This document shows positions 15,258-16,088 of a DNA stretch of 16,088 nucleotides, one piece after another. Position 1 is the stretch's first letter; every line of letters begins with the position of its first letter. The notes under the pieces are model-generated. The model saw nothing but the letters and a program-made list of their open reading frames with translations. It had not been told where the DNA came from and did not search any database. Source of the DNA: Bifidobacterium breve (GTDB taxonomy: Bacteria; Actinomycetota; Actinomycetes; S36-B12); the NCBI GenBank assembly GCA_945885645.1, contig CAMCYV010000019.1:1-16088 (forward strand). Direction: 5' to 3'. The position numbers and the translations under genes are program-made.

Positions 15258-15285
15258 GTAGCGGCACTTTTAACGATACCGCCAC
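15258..15285 (-). terminator. Weak terminator-like hairpin after rpsO
   Basis: Nine base pairs (including two G-U) form between minus-strand GTGGCGGTA and TGCCGCTAC, with a 10-base loop, starting 9 bp past the rpsO stop. No T-tract follows. It may attenuate transcription into pnp, stabilise the rpsO 3' end, or act as a processing site. Confidence 0.35.
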
Positions 15286-15293
15286 ATGCACCG

Positions 15294-15563
15294 TTATCGA
15301 CGTAGACCGAGTCGTTCAATAATTGAGCGGTACCGGTTAATGTCAGTTTTTGTGAGGTAATTGAGTAGCCGACGACGCTGGCCAACCATGATCAAAAGTC
15401 CGCGCCGGCTGTGGTGGTCGTGCTTGTGAGTCTTGAGGTGCCCGGTGAGGTCTTCAATCCGGCGACTCAACATCGCTATTTGGACCTCGGGTGAACCTGT
15501 ATCGCCTGGCTTCGTGCCATATTTTGCGATGATTTCTTGCTTTACTGCTGTGTCGAGTGACAT
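15294..15563 (-). CDS. rpsO: 30S ribosomal protein S15
   Basis: S15 is a primary 16S rRNA-binding protein of the small subunit platform. Its 89 residues are the standard length. The conserved core is complete: DTGSPEVQI at 21-29, LTGHLKTHKHDHHSRRGLL at 39-57, and the RRRLLNYL helix. The ATG start has GAGAGG about five bases upstream. The ribF-rpsO-pnp order is common in actinobacteria. Confidence 0.98.
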   Translation of the reverse strand: MSLDTAVKQEIIAKYGTKPGDTGSPEVQIAMLSRRIEDLTGHLKTHKHDHHSRRGLLIMVGQRRRLLNYLTKTDINRYRSIIERLGLRR

Positions 15564-15638
15564 TTGTTCCTCTCGGGCGCGCCATGTGATCCACCGTGAA
15601 GGAAGAACTCATGGGCATTGATTTCATGGACACGAATC

Positions 15639-15656
15639 TGGAAGCGCCCGCCTCCA
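15639..15656 (-). other. Hairpin in the rpsO leader
   Basis: Minus-strand TGGAGGC and GCTTCCA form seven pairs (one G-U) around a GGGC tetraloop, about 75 bases before the rpsO start and inside the predicted leader. S15 represses its own mRNA in several bacteria by binding structured leaders with G-U/G-C features. Whether this hairpin is such a site is inference. Confidence 0.3.
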
Positions 15657-15672
15657 AACCGTCTGGACCCCG

Positions 15673-15681
15673 ATCCTAGCA
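15673..15681 (-). promoter_or_regulatory. Candidate rpsO promoter (extended -10)
   Basis: Minus-strand TGCTAGGAT is an extended -10 element of the type used by actinobacterial housekeeping sigma factors. It lies in the ribF-rpsO gap and would give a leader of about 100 nt. No convincing -35 is seen, which extended -10 promoters tolerate. Confidence 0.4.
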
Positions 15682-15708
15682 GTGGAGGAACCCACCCCTC
15701 ACCTCGGA

Positions 15709-16088
15709 TCACTTCGAGTTTGAGTTCAAGAGCCGCCCAATATCGGCAACATCGACGGCGATTTGCGCCAAATAGTCGTCCAAACTGCCAAAAACTTCTT
15801 GGGGGCGCATCAAATCTACAAATTCCACCCCAATGTGCTTTCCATATAAATCGAGATCGGTTCGATCCAGCACATAGGCCTCCACCCGCTGGGAGTTCCC
15901 CTCAAATTGCGGGTTAGTCCCCACCGAAATGGCAGCCGGGAGCCGTTCCCCGGGGAGAGTGACGTATCCGGCGTACACACCGTCGGCGGGGACAATCAGA
16001 CTCTCATCCCATTGCAGATTTGCCGTTGGATAGCCCAATTCGCGGCCACGTTGGTCGCCCTTAACGACCTGGCCGCTCAGACTAAAGT
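15709..16088 (-). CDS. ribF: Bifunctional riboflavin kinase / FAD synthetase, C-terminal part (cut by window edge)
   Basis: RibF phosphorylates riboflavin to FMN and adenylates FMN to FAD. Only the C-terminal 125 residues are in the window, which is the riboflavin kinase domain. The opening segment GQVVKGDQRGRELGYPTANL is the ATP/flavin-binding signature with the PTAN motif. Downstream are the candidate catalytic glutamate in RVEAYVLD and the YGKHIGVEFVDLMRPQEVF block. The N-terminal nucleotidyltransferase domain lies beyond the edge, so its presence is assumed. The 145-bp gap to rpsO holds the rpsO promoter candidate. Confidence 0.93.
   Translation of the reverse strand, partial: FSLSGQVVKGDQRGRELGYPTANLQWDESLIVPADGVYAGYVTLPGERLPAAISVGTNPQFEGNSQRVEAYVLDRTDLDLYGKHIGVEFVDLMRPQEVFGSLDDYLAQIAVDVADIGRLLNSNSK

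Noticed and set aside
15454..15657. Minus-strand frame of 67 codons overlapping the start of rpsO out of frame
   Set aside because: It covers the leader and then runs out of frame through S15. No ribosome binding site or family resemblance supports it as a leader peptide.

Overview
The window is a stretch of chromosomal core genes from an actinobacterium (Actinomycetota). The evidence is gene content and order. One minus-strand block reads ribF, rpsO, pnp, an M16 peptidase, dapB and a small membrane protein. A second minus-strand block reads thyX, dapA, RNase J, ftsK, rimO and pgsA. This matches the conserved arrangement known from Streptomyces and Mycobacterium. Use of ThyX and RNase J fits the same phylum. 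Base composition looks near balanced by eye (not computed), lower than in most soil actinobacteria. A small-genome planktonic lineage is therefore possible, but I cannot name a genus. Both window edges cut genes (pgsA on the left, ribF on the right).

Layout from right to left, following minus-strand transcription. The end of ribF (FAD synthesis) is followed by rpsO (ribosomal protein S15) and then pnp (polynucleotide phosphorylase). These are separated by leaders of 145 and 217 bp that hold likely promoters and RNA hairpins. The M16 zinc peptidase starts on the pnp stop codon (TAATG). dapB and a two-helix membrane protein follow with very short gaps. After a plus-strand islet comes the second block: thyX, dapA, rnj, ftsK, rimO and pgsA, with gaps of 9 to 40 bp and a TAATG overlap at rimO/pgsA. 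It is probably one long transcript, perhaps with internal promoters.

The plus-strand islet (about 7975 to 10344) is the only accessory-looking part. It holds a GNAT acetyltransferase, then after a hairpin and a 277-bp gap an AzlC/AzlD branched-chain amino acid exporter pair, and a two-helix membrane protein translationally coupled to azlD. Its last gene runs into the convergent dapB-side gene with a 27-bp tail-to-tail overlap. It splits the dapB side from the thyX/dapA side of the conserved block.

Functionally the window joins diaminopimelate/lysine synthesis (dapA, dapB), dTMP synthesis (thyX), flavin synthesis (ribF), translation (rpsO, rimO), RNA decay (rnj, pnp), phospholipid synthesis (pgsA) and chromosome segregation (ftsK). 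I see no CRISPR array, insertion sequence, prophage, tRNA, rRNA or defence system, and no convincing undescribed multi-gene system. The features most worth a second look are a hairpin over the pnp ribosome binding site, an in-frame 18-bp tandem repeat in ftsK, and the islet with its unassigned membrane protein and odd upstream region.
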